From Spirochaeta cellobiosiphila DSM 17781 (lineage in GTDB: Bacteria; Spirochaetota; Spirochaetia; DSM-17781): a DNA stretch of 64,000 nt. The notes under the pieces are model-generated. The model searched no databases. It had not been told where the DNA came from and was given only the letters and a program-made list of their open reading frames with translations. Made by a program: the position numbers and the translations under genes. Below are positions 54,110-62,623 of this stretch, in pieces (the first letter of the stretch is position 1; the number at the start of each line of letters is the position of its first letter). The stretch is taken from assembly GCF_000426705.1 (NCBI RefSeq), contig NZ_KE384554.1:124001-188000 (forward strand). The letters run 5' to 3'.

Positions 54110-56012
54110 CTTTAATATCTAAAGAGACATGCCAACTTTTACTTTTTAACAATGACAATGACCAATAAGGAAGATATTGGGAGTTCTGATAAATATTCCT
54201 CTCTCCTAATTCATCTTCTACCGGTAATTCAATTGACTTAACAGCGCTCTTAGGGGGTACAGAGAACTGAATAGATACAACCCCCTTAGACTGTTGGTCT
54301 TGAAAATTTAGTTCTTCGTGTTCTTTTTTAGGTAGCTCGCTTTCATCAATAAAAATCTTCTGACCATCAACTAGAGTAAAAATCTTATATTCACCTGTAA
54401 AATCGAGAAACGCTAAGTTTATCTCAGGGCAGAATTCAAAATGTAAATCCGTTGTGGACACATTTTCAATATAATAATCAACACCGACAGAACGACGTTT
54501 AAAATGATACTCCTTACGCACCTTAAGAGCATGACTCTTCCCTTTATATGTTAAAACGCCTCTTCTGGTTAAGGATATCATGTTTTTTTCTTTATCTAAT
54601 TCAATCAAACGGTAGGCCCCATAAGCAAAATCTCCCATATCAAGCGCATCCCGCCATTCATTAACGGGAAGACCCATAGGATAAAAATGATCATGAAAAG
54701 CCTTACCTTTTATATTCTTTTCAAAAGCACTATAAGCTTGAAAGCTATTAAGAACATTCCAATTTAAAGGAAAATAATCCCATTGAAATAAAGCACCACC
54801 ACTTTGATGAACATAAGCATTATAATCATACCCTTGATAGAGATACTCATCTCGCCCATCCATATCATAGTCCTTTACCAGTAGACTTGGCATAAAAATA
54901 CCTTTCTCACGGGTAGTCTTTTCTGCTTCCAACAGACTGGCATAGACATCCCGTCTTATATGGGCATCAGCTACACCACCTAGTCGGCCCAGACAATAAG
55001 CCTGATGAAGTTGCCCTCGCCATAATAATTCACGGGCTGTCTTCTTACGCTGTTTATCACCTTTGATTTGTAATACCAGAGAATGAACAAAGACCATCTT
55101 TGAATAAATAAGTCGTACATCTTTATAGTAATTGACAAGGTTCTTAAAAGCCCCTTTGGCAATACTTCTATTTTTCATGTTGCCCCAATTATTATATTGG
55201 TCAATTGTTGTTGGAGAAAAATAATGAGTTGAATAAGCAACCTTGTCATTTCGAATCTCATTTTGAGGAGCCACTAGCTCCAATTCCTGACTATGCTCCC
55301 TAAAAAGAGACAATAATCTATCCAACCAAGGGATTCCACCTTGCTCAATAATCTTATTCTGGAGTTCTAAAGGATCGATAGCCAAGGCCATATAACGAGC
55401 GCCATCCTGTTGAAGGGCAATTAAATTACCAATAATTTCTTCAGGACTTAAGGCTGTAATCCCTCTTCCAGTTCTCCATAAAGGAAAAACTTTGATAGCT
55501 CGTCCCTGATCTTCTACATTATGAATCTGATAGGTCGATTTGGGAGAGATTCCAAGCTGTAATAGATCAGTGTCAGGTAAAAAAGTGTAAGTCATACCTG
55601 AACGATTTAGCATACTAGCCAAATTTTCATCCCACACCAATTCTGGGACCCAGAACCCCCTAAATCTTTTTCCAAAAGATTTACGTAGAAAAGTAGACAT
55701 CATTTCAATCTGTCCTAATCTATCAGGACCGGGAATAATCGGAAGAAATGGCTCATGATATGCCCCACAAAGCATATCTATCTGCTTCGTCCTGAGCATC
55801 TCTCCAAGAACACTTCCATATTCAGGATGATGTTTCTCTATCCACTTAAGAGTACTTCCAGCCACATAGTGCACAGCTGGCAAATCGGTGTACCTATATA
55901 AGGTAGCTATAAAGTGTTTCAGTATATGCTGATAATAATGTTCCCAATCTTCACCAGAGTTCGACTTAGGTAGAGATGTATAGGTGACAAATACAATTTT
56001 CAATTTACTCAT
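54096..56012 (-). CDS. GH57-family glucan-active protein, possibly inactive
   Basis: 638 residues, related to GH57 4-alpha-glucanotransferases and alpha-amylases: the motif-2 region (PDRLGQIEMM), the nucleophile-like Glu124 in FWVPELVWDENL, and a C-terminal all-beta domain of the DUF1926 kind. The first GH57 motif (HxHQP) is missing, the strand reading VFVTYTSLPKSNS instead, and motif 4 is hard to place (AIDPLEL). It may be a modified or inactive glucan enzyme. It has no signal peptide. It overlaps the convergent gene at its 3' end. Confidence 0.7.
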   Translation of the reverse strand: MSKLKIVFVTYTSLPKSNSGEDWEHYYQHILKHFIATLYRYTDLPAVHYVAGSTLKWIEKHHPEYGSVLGEMLRTKQIDMLCGAYHEPFLPIIPGPDRLGQIEMMSTFLRKSFGKRFRGFWVPELVWDENLASMLNRSGMTYTFLPDTDLLQLGISPKSTYQIHNVEDQGRAIKVFPLWRTGRGITALSPEEIIGNLIALQQDGARYMALAIDPLELQNKIIEQGGIPWLDRLLSLFREHSQELELVAPQNEIRNDKVAYSTHYFSPTTIDQYNNWGNMKNRSIAKGAFKNLVNYYKDVRLIYSKMVFVHSLVLQIKGDKQRKKTARELLWRGQLHQAYCLGRLGGVADAHIRRDVYASLLEAEKTTREKGIFMPSLLVKDYDMDGRDEYLYQGYDYNAYVHQSGGALFQWDYFPLNWNVLNSFQAYSAFEKNIKGKAFHDHFYPMGLPVNEWRDALDMGDFAYGAYRLIELDKEKNMISLTRRGVLTYKGKSHALKVRKEYHFKRRSVGVDYYIENVSTTDLHFEFCPEINLAFLDFTGEYKIFTLVDGQKIFIDESELPKKEHEELNFQDQQSKGVVSIQFSVPPKSAVKSIELPVEDELGERNIYQNSQYLPYWSLSLLKSKSWHVSLDIKVTRR

Positions 56013-56082
56013 TTGATAACCAGAATTAAGATAGCAAACAAAAAATATTATAGCCTCATATCATAGTGAATGCTATAACATT

Positions 56083-56664
56083 TTATCTTATTGTGGGTAT
56101 TAACCACGAAAAGACCAAAGACAAAGTACTAAATATTACAATTGCCAAAAACAATATTGGTAGTCCTTGTAAGATTGGCACAGGAGGTTCCAGTTCATAT
56201 CTATCACGAATAGCAATGACTAACTTAACAGCCACCCACAATCCTAACATGAACAAAATAGCTCCTACCAAGGCCAGGACCAAAGCTATATCATATTGTG
56301 TCAAAAATAGCAAATACGCCGTAATTAGAGCAGAATCACCCCATTTATACGGTTCTGATGAAAAATATTCCTTAAGGGAAGCATCATAGAACCGAACTCC
56401 ATACATCAAAGCCCATTTGCTAAAACCATATATAATTAAAATCACAGGAAAATCTAACACATCCAGTTCATAAGGAACTAAAACAAAGTGACTGATAGGC
56501 CAATAAACGAGAGTTAAACCAAGTAAGTGAAGAGTATTCCCGGTAATCTTCAAACCAAAATCTCTTCGTCCCTCCAGTATAAGAGGCAAATAATAAGTAC
56601 TTAACCCATAATAAAATAAAGCGTTTCCAGCTAACAACACAAATAATAAATAACTCACAATCAA
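56083..56664 (-). CDS. RnfA/RnfE-like membrane protein lacking cysteines
   Basis: 193 residues, six predicted membrane helices in the RnfA/RnfE (NqrD/NqrE) pattern, with a short loop LVPYELDVLDFPVI. True RnfA and RnfE carry conserved cysteines that hold an intramembrane 2Fe-2S cluster; this product has no Cys at all. It starts at the rnfD stop with a 4-base overlap and is the third gene of the Rnf-like set. The family call rests on context and helix pattern. Confidence 0.55.
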   Translation of the reverse strand: MIVSYLLFVLLAGNALFYYGLSTYYLPLILEGRRDFGLKITGNTLHLLGLTLVYWPISHFVLVPYELDVLDFPVILIIYGFSKWALMYGVRFYDASLKEYFSSEPYKWGDSALITAYLLFLTQYDIALVLALVGAILFMLGLWVAVKLVIAIRDRYELEPPVPILQGLPILFLAIVIFSTLSLVFSWLIPTIR

Positions 56665-57725
56665 AACCTCTTCATTATGTTCTGGTCGATTTTTTCTGGT
56701 ATTTTATTGAGAAGAGGAATAATAGCGCTCACCAACAATAATCCTTCTAAAACACCATCCTGAAAAGGGGAAAATATCCTAAGGAGAGCCACTATAATAC
56801 CAGATAACACAGCATAAATACTTTTTGCTATCTGAGCATTAGGAGCAATAGTTATGTCAGGTAATAGATAGAAACAAGATAACCAGAAAAAACCGGTACT
56901 CATATGGAAGAGTATATCCCCGGAAAAATAACCTGTACTAAAAGGTAGACCACCAAGTAAAAAAACGACAAAAGCATAAGTCACTGCATAGAGAAAAGGA
57001 ATTGTCCAGTCAATAATACCTCTAATAACTAAATAAGCCCCTCCCAATACGATAAAAAAGAGAGTTATCTCACCTAGGAACCCTGGAAATTGGCCCGTCA
57101 ATAGGTCAATATACCCTTCCGGTAGTCTAATGGATAAAGGATCAAGAATGAAATGGTTGATTTGATTCGTAAAAAAACCATCCCATTCACTTTTAGGAAG
57201 ACCTGCCTGATCCAAAATGGCCATAGGATGACCATTAGTTGCCTTTTTAATAGTCATCAAAGGATTAAGTGTGGACTCAATACCATTCATATTACGAGAC
57301 ATATGCCATTTATTGAATAAATCAGGCCAGGAAAATCTTACAAAGACATATCCCCAAACCACAGGATTCATCCAATGTCTTCCCACTCCCCCTAAAATGC
57401 TCTGGGTCAAAAACAACCCAATAAAAGAAGACAAGAAGGGAAAGACAACATTAGTAGAACCTGAAAAGAGAAATCCATTCAGCAAGCTATAAAAAACAAC
57501 AGAGCGTATGTTTATTCTGTTTTTCATAGCAAAATGGCCTAATCCCTCCGCAGCTAATCCTCCTAAGAAGGAAAAGAAATAAATAAATAGGACATAAAAT
57601 CCCTGTAAATACACAGCATAAACAAGAGCGGGAACTAAGCTAAGGGATAATTCGAAATAAAGAGACTTTGTCGTTATATTACTATGCAAGTAAGAACTAG
57701 GAGCAAAACTATGTTGTCGATGCAT
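56661..57725 (-). CDS. rnfD: RnfD-like membrane subunit
   Basis: 354 residues, about nine membrane helices in the RnfD/NqrB pattern, with GEITLFFIVLGGAYLVIRGIIDW. RnfD normally carries covalent FMN on Thr in an SGATPL-type motif; the corresponding stretch here appears to read TNGHPMA, with no Thr at that place. It overlaps the rnfC-like gene by 17 bases. It may have kept a membrane electron-carrier or ion-channel role, or become something else. Confidence 0.78.
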   Translation of the reverse strand: MHRQHSFAPSSYLHSNITTKSLYFELSLSLVPALVYAVYLQGFYVLFIYFFSFLGGLAAEGLGHFAMKNRINIRSVVFYSLLNGFLFSGSTNVVFPFLSSFIGLFLTQSILGGVGRHWMNPVVWGYVFVRFSWPDLFNKWHMSRNMNGIESTLNPLMTIKKATNGHPMAILDQAGLPKSEWDGFFTNQINHFILDPLSIRLPEGYIDLLTGQFPGFLGEITLFFIVLGGAYLVIRGIIDWTIPFLYAVTYAFVVFLLGGLPFSTGYFSGDILFHMSTGFFWLSCFYLLPDITIAPNAQIAKSIYAVLSGIIVALLRIFSPFQDGVLEGLLLVSAIIPLLNKIPEKIDQNIMKRF

Positions 57726-58980
57726 TAATGGTATCCTGGAATTTATTTATTAAAGGAATATGACTAGGGCAGACAAAATCACAAATTCCACAGAAAGAAC
57801 ATAAATCAAGCCCTTCATCAAAGGCAATTTCCGTTTTATCTGCATCTATTAACATAGATAAACGACTTGGATTAAGTCTACTTGGACAAGTACTAATACA
57901 CCATCCACAATGAATACAGGAGTATTCCTCTCCTTTAGTACGATGCTTGTCTTCTAGTATAAACAAATTGTTAATATCTTTTGTGATAGGCATATCAAGA
58001 TCCTTGATTTGAGCACCACGAAAAGGCCCTCCAACTAGAACTTGATCATTATTTTCTATAGAGACTCCACAATCTTCTAATATAGTCGATATTTTTGTTC
58101 CTATCCGCACTTTTAAGCAAACCGGTTCAGCATCAACAGAAGTTATACTAAGGTATTTTTCAACCATTGGCTTATTATTATTTATAATATCAAAAAGACT
58201 ATGTAAAGAAAGAGTATCATAAGTGATAACATCCTCTTTATTAAGTCCGAGAACTTTAATCAAAAGGCTATCATCACCTTGAGGATATTGATTTCTCGTA
58301 GGGACAAAATTGATATCCAGTCCCAATCTCTGACAGCGATTTTTTATTCGGTTAAAATCTTTTTTGTCTTCACTTGTATAAGCCCAGACAAAACGAGCCT
58401 CTCCATAAACATTATGAAGAACATTTACAGTCGAGATGAGATCTTCCCATCGCGTTTGAAGAAGTACTTTTTCATTAAACTGATAGGGTTCTTTAGGAAC
58501 AGAGTTAATAATCACACAGTTAATCTTTTTAGGATCTTCTGCTAATTTTTGACTCAAAGGATAACCTTCTGAATCAAGGGCGCCAAATTCTAGCACTTTA
58601 TCCCGGAGCATTTGAATATTGTATTCCTGCTTTGGTTCTGGAGGAACATCCTTACCAAGACGATGAAATTCCCCACCAAGACTAATTAAAAATGCTTTTG
58701 TCTTAATACCTGACCATGTCTCATAAGGAATAACCCTCTCAATGCGACCTGGAACAGGGGAATGAATAGAGACGGAATTTATACCGTCTCCTTTAATCAA
58801 TATCTGTTCTTCTTGTACAAAATCACCATATTCTACCAAAGCAGTACCTTCGGAGCCTTGATGTTGAACCCAGGGGATAAGAGCCAACTTTGGAAGTTGG
58901 CCATTCTTAACTTCTAATATTTGAACCTTTTTCATGGGGAATAACTCGACTCCCCCGGCGAAACTACGAGGTATGTTCAT
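57709..58980 (-). CDS. rnfC: RnfC-like iron-sulfur protein
   Basis: 423 residues. The start SFAGGVELFPMKK is RnfC-like. The two C-terminal 4Fe-4S motifs are intact (Cys355, 358, 361, 365 and Cys394, 397, 400, 404). But the glycine-rich FMN/NADH loops are degraded: GGAGFP reads DSEGYP and NGAECEPY reads NSVPKEPY. A GGPFRG motif near 310 remains. Possibly it passes electrons without NADH. It precedes the rnfD-like gene and follows a 402-residue membrane-protein gene. Confidence 0.82.
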   Translation of the reverse strand: MNIPRSFAGGVELFPMKKVQILEVKNGQLPKLALIPWVQHQGSEGTALVEYGDFVQEEQILIKGDGINSVSIHSPVPGRIERVIPYETWSGIKTKAFLISLGGEFHRLGKDVPPEPKQEYNIQMLRDKVLEFGALDSEGYPLSQKLAEDPKKINCVIINSVPKEPYQFNEKVLLQTRWEDLISTVNVLHNVYGEARFVWAYTSEDKKDFNRIKNRCQRLGLDINFVPTRNQYPQGDDSLLIKVLGLNKEDVITYDTLSLHSLFDIINNNKPMVEKYLSITSVDAEPVCLKVRIGTKISTILEDCGVSIENNDQVLVGGPFRGAQIKDLDMPITKDINNLFILEDKHRTKGEEYSCIHCGWCISTCPSRLNPSRLSMLIDADKTEIAFDEGLDLCSFCGICDFVCPSHIPLINKFQDTINASTT

Positions 58981-58988
58981 TCAATATC

Positions 58989-60197
58989 CTAAGAAAAAAT
59001 CGTTATCTTTTTATTATTGTATCGATATAGCAGTATAAATGCTGAAATAATCAAAATCATATACCAGTATATCACATAGTACGAAACTTTAAAGGGGGAT
59101 GCTTTAGCAAAACTCATCTGACTAACCTTCTCTAAAAATTGGAATTTACCCAACTTAGCCTTCGATAAATCCTCTTCCCAAGTCTGATCATGCAGGCTAT
59201 GGGTATTAAAACCTTTCAATTTGACGGAATATTTTTTGTATTCTTCCACCAACATCGTTGCAGACATTTTTATTTGATCCACATCCTGATTTGCTAACAC
59301 ACGTTCTTCCACTCGCCCTTGAGAGAAGGAACATAACACAAGGGACACACTAGATAAAGCCATTAAAACAAATAAAGATCGAAAGGAATATTTCGAAGGA
59401 AGGATTTCTACTGGAACAAATATTTCATGCTCCCGTTTAATAAAATCTTTATAAGTCCTCAAAGTCATGATATAAGCAATCAAAGATACTCCTTCTATCA
59501 AGGTCCAAAGAATCACTAAAACTTTCGCCATAAATAAACTAGGAATAAACAAACAGGCGATGACTCCATAGACAACCTTGGACCATTTTTCTTCTTTATA
59601 GAAAACAATAGTCCATACAAGAGCTGATAGTAGAAATATAAAAGGGAAGAAGCCTAAATTAAAAATAAACGCTCCTTGTACAGCAAACCAAGGAACAAGA
59701 TGAGGACGTTTTAACTTATATGAAGTAAAACCCAAAATGAAAATAAATAGAACATAGAATAAAATGAAAACAGCCGGTCCAGTTACAGGACTAAAGGCTT
59801 CAATATCACTCTCCCCAAAGGAAGTAACAAATTCATCATATAAAGTGGGATCAGTAAGTAAGACCAACAAACCATTTGAGGAATGAAAAAAGCTTTTAAG
59901 ATCATCAAAGACGCTATCATAACGAGGATCATCTCTATACATATAATCATCCACATCTTTTAGTTTGACCTCTTTATTCTCCCAAAATGATATAAGAGGT
60001 ATAGTTAAATTGTCCAAACTAATGATATTTTTCTTCAAATGATCTGATAAACCATCATATTGGTCCACAAAGTTATCACCTCTATAGTTGAATAGAAGCA
60101 AATCAGAGGTTATATTCTCGGGCCTATACCTTGCAAAAATTATAAAGGACAATATGGTACAAACCAGTAAAATAAGAGGCCAGAAGTACTTTGTCAT
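58989..60197 (-). CDS. Unknown membrane protein preceding the Rnf-like genes
   Basis: 402 residues, no family recognised. A signal-anchor helix (5-22) is followed by an extracytoplasmic domain of about 115 residues, a cluster of membrane helices (about 140-250), another near 272-292, a second soluble stretch rich in Lys/Glu and a final helix (about 378-396). It lies 8 bases upstream of the rnfC-like gene, in the same transcript, so it is a likely extra subunit. The usual RnfB and RnfG are missing, but this has no CxxC or FMN-binding motif to replace them. Confidence 0.65.
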   Translation of the reverse strand: MTKYFWPLILLVCTILSFIIFARYRPENITSDLLLFNYRGDNFVDQYDGLSDHLKKNIISLDNLTIPLISFWENKEVKLKDVDDYMYRDDPRYDSVFDDLKSFFHSSNGLLVLLTDPTLYDEFVTSFGESDIEAFSPVTGPAVFILFYVLFIFILGFTSYKLKRPHLVPWFAVQGAFIFNLGFFPFIFLLSALVWTIVFYKEEKWSKVVYGVIACLFIPSLFMAKVLVILWTLIEGVSLIAYIMTLRTYKDFIKREHEIFVPVEILPSKYSFRSLFVLMALSSVSLVLCSFSQGRVEERVLANQDVDQIKMSATMLVEEYKKYSVKLKGFNTHSLHDQTWEEDLSKAKLGKFQFLEKVSQMSFAKASPFKVSYYVIYWYMILIISAFILLYRYNNKKITIFS

Positions 60198-60204
60198 GAA
60201 GTTA

Positions 60205-60684
60205 TTAGAGGGAACAGAAAGCTACAGCAATAAAAAAGCCCAGGATTATACCAACAATAACCTCTGTTGCCTTATGCCCTTTTACCTCCTTAACAGGTAG
60301 ATACTCAATATCTAATTGTTCCTGTAAATCTGCCCCTAATTTATTCATTGTTTTTGCTTGAACACCAGTAGCTTTTCTCACGCCTAGAGCATCTCTTATA
60401 GTCAAAATAGCATAAAACAGACTCAACAAAAAGACGGCTGACTCCGTGCCTTGCGTAATCCCAATGGAAGTGGTTAGACTAGTGACAGTGGAACTATGAC
60501 TGGATGGCATCCCGCCTGTTCGCCATACTAATGTTATAAGAAGGTTTCTATCAAGCCGCCCTCTGGCTTTAAAGGCTTCGATGAGAGCTTTAATACCCTG
60601 GGCTATGAACCAACTAAATGTGGCACTTAAGAAAATAGGATGACTGACAACTCTGTACAGTCTGTCGATTGGAAAGTCGGCCAT
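60205..60684 (-). CDS. Divergent PAP2-family membrane protein (DUF212)
   Basis: 159 residues with about four membrane helices and the DUF212 motif GGMPSSHSST (57-66). The PSSHS element corresponds to the PAP2 phosphatase signature, so it may act on lipid phosphates in the inner membrane. It lies 7 bases upstream of the 402-residue membrane-protein gene and may lead the Rnf-like transcript. Confidence 0.88.
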   Translation of the reverse strand: MADFPIDRLYRVVSHPIFLSATFSWFIAQGIKALIEAFKARGRLDRNLLITLVWRTGGMPSSHSSTVTSLTTSIGITQGTESAVFLLSLFYAILTIRDALGVRKATGVQAKTMNKLGADLQEQLDIEYLPVKEVKGHKATEVIVGIILGFFIAVAFCSL

Positions 60685-60780
60685 ATTAATTAAGAATCCT
60701 TCCTTTATATTTTAAATAAAATACAGTATAAGGATTATCAACAGATTTTAACAGATCTGTAAAGAGTTTCAGGAGCTATT

Positions 60781-61731
60781 TTGCGTAGGGATAGATTTAA
60801 AAGCTACAAATTAACGGAAAATGAACAAGGCAAAAGGGTTGACAATATTGTAAAATCTTTACTGCCTCAACTCAAAAAAGGTGACATATACAAAGGGATA
60901 CGTAAAAAAGATATTCTTATCAATGGTAGGAAAACAGAGGCCAACTATAATGTGATGACCGGAGATTCTCTTGATATATACCAAGGATATATTAAAAACC
61001 TCGATGAGATATCTCAAGAAGAAAATCATTTGACCTTCCATCTACCACCTATTGTTTATGAATCAGAAGATATTGTGGTCTATAATAAGATGGATAATCT
61101 AATAACACAAGGACCGGCCAGTCTTGAGAGTGAACACTATCAATATTTTATATCAAAAAAAATCGATAGGGTTAGCTTTAGACCAGGCCCCCTTCATCGA
61201 CTTGATAAAAACACTTCAGGTCTTGTGTCTTACAGTCTTAGCTTAAAAGGAGCCAGAAGTTTTACAGAAGCTATCCAGGAAGGAAGAATTAAAAAGCTAT
61301 ACCTAGCAGTCTTAGAAGGCCATGTAGAGAACAAGATCCATTGCCAAGCACCACTGATACCAAACTCAATGAAAACCCTTGTGTTTGAACAAGCAAATGA
61401 TAAAACAGTAGAGGCCGAAACTATTTACCATCCTCTCGAATATAGAGATGGTAAAACGACAGTAATCATTGAGTTACTAACAGGAAGAACTCACCAAATC
61501 AGAGCCCATGCCCAATACATTGGCTATCCAGTGGTGGGGGATTATAAGTATGGAACTAAGGATGAACATATGTACCTGCATAGTGCAGCCCTCTACCTTC
61601 CTACTCCTATAACCGAAGAAGGACAATGGATATGGGGACAACCACCGAAATACTACAACAAGTACATTTCTCTGGAAAACATAGAAAATCTTATCCTAAA
61701 CTTCATCAAAAAGAATTATATTACACACTAG
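60781..61731 (+). CDS. RluA-family pseudouridine synthase (TTG start)
   Basis: 316 residues. An S4-like N-terminal part (1-70, with RVDNIVKSLLP and KDILINGRK) and a catalytic domain with HRLDKNTSGLV (139-149; Asp142 is the catalytic Asp). LTGRTHQIRAH is also typical. It isomerises uridine in rRNA or tRNA; the exact target is not clear from sequence (RluC, RluD or RluA). AGGAG lies 5 bases before TTG 60781. It leads a three-gene plus-strand cluster. Confidence 0.92.
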   Translation: MRRDRFKSYKLTENEQGKRVDNIVKSLLPQLKKGDIYKGIRKKDILINGRKTEANYNVMTGDSLDIYQGYIKNLDEISQEENHLTFHLPPIVYESEDIVVYNKMDNLITQGPASLESEHYQYFISKKIDRVSFRPGPLHRLDKNTSGLVSYSLSLKGARSFTEAIQEGRIKKLYLAVLEGHVENKIHCQAPLIPNSMKTLVFEQANDKTVEAETIYHPLEYRDGKTTVIIELLTGRTHQIRAHAQYIGYPVVGDYKYGTKDEHMYLHSAALYLPTPITEEGQWIWGQPPKYYNKYISLENIENLILNFIKKNYITH

Positions 61732-61738
61732 AGGACAT

Positions 61739-62623
61739 ATGAAAAAAATAAAGATAATGCACCATTTGTATTGGGTTCTCAAAGGAGTCAAAGTCTATGC
61801 CCTTGTAGGAAAAAGTGGAACAGGCAAGTCCTTTAGAGCCAAACTAGTAGCAGACAAATATCACATCAACTATATAATAGATGATGGTCTTTTTATTAAA
61901 GAGGATCGTATTCTGGCAGGTAAGACGGCCAAACAGGCAGACGGATACCTAACAGCTGTAAAAACAGCAATATTTGAAGATATTGAGCATAGAGAAAACG
62001 TCCTAAAAGCCCTGACAAAGGAAAATTTTAATAAGATATTACTTATAGGGACAAGTCGTAAGATGGTTAACAAGATAGCGGATAGACTCGAATTGCCCCA
62101 TATATTCAAGTACATTCAGATAGAAGACATAGCCTCCAGATCAGAAATCGAACAAGCTCTCCATAGTAGAAATCAGGAACAGAAGCATGTGATTCCCGTT
62201 CCAGCTGTGGAAGTTGGAAAAGACTATTCCAGTATACTTGCAGATTCTGTTAAGATCTTCCTCAAAGGTGGAATCAACTTATTCCGCAAAAAGAAAAGTT
62301 TTAATAAAGCTGTAGTCAGACCTCAGTTCCATCAAAACAAAGGACGGGTGAGTATTAGTGAATCAGCTCTTAGTCAAATGATTCTACACTGTATTGATGA
62401 ATTCAATGACACTCTTAAGGTATCCAAAGTGAGCATTAAAAACCGTAACGAAGGATACATGGTTCATCTCACCATAACGGTTCCCTTTGGCCAATCTCTT
62501 CCCAGTAGCCTACAAAAGCTTCAAAATTATATTATTGACAGCATTAGTCGTTATACTGGTATCCTAGTAGAAGAAGTGCATATAACAGTAGAGACAATCA
62601 AAGGTGGTATTAGAGATGATTAA
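61739..62623 (+). CDS. P-loop domain fused to Asp23/Gls24 domain
   Basis: 294 residues. N-terminal P-loop fold with Walker A GKSGTGKS (24-31) and a strand IIDDGLF, a basic linker (about 155-200), and a C-terminal Asp23/Gls24 domain (about 205-290) with TVPFGQSLPSSLQKLQNYI and VEEVHITVETI. Asp23 domains usually occur alone in Gram-positive envelope-stress proteins; the fusion is unusual. It lies 7 bases downstream of the pseudouridine synthase gene and overlaps the next gene by 8 bases. Biochemical role unknown. Confidence 0.78.
   Translation: MKKIKIMHHLYWVLKGVKVYALVGKSGTGKSFRAKLVADKYHINYIIDDGLFIKEDRILAGKTAKQADGYLTAVKTAIFEDIEHRENVLKALTKENFNKILLIGTSRKMVNKIADRLELPHIFKYIQIEDIASRSEIEQALHSRNQEQKHVIPVPAVEVGKDYSSILADSVKIFLKGGINLFRKKKSFNKAVVRPQFHQNKGRVSISESALSQMILHCIDEFNDTLKVSKVSIKNRNEGYMVHLTITVPFGQSLPSSLQKLQNYIIDSISRYTGILVEEVHITVETIKGGIRDD

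Noticed and set aside
56066-56389. 107-residue plus-strand open frame over the RnfA/E-like gene
   Set aside because: It is antisense to a membrane-helix-coding gene in a coupled operon, and no Shine-Dalgarno or family resemblance was seen.
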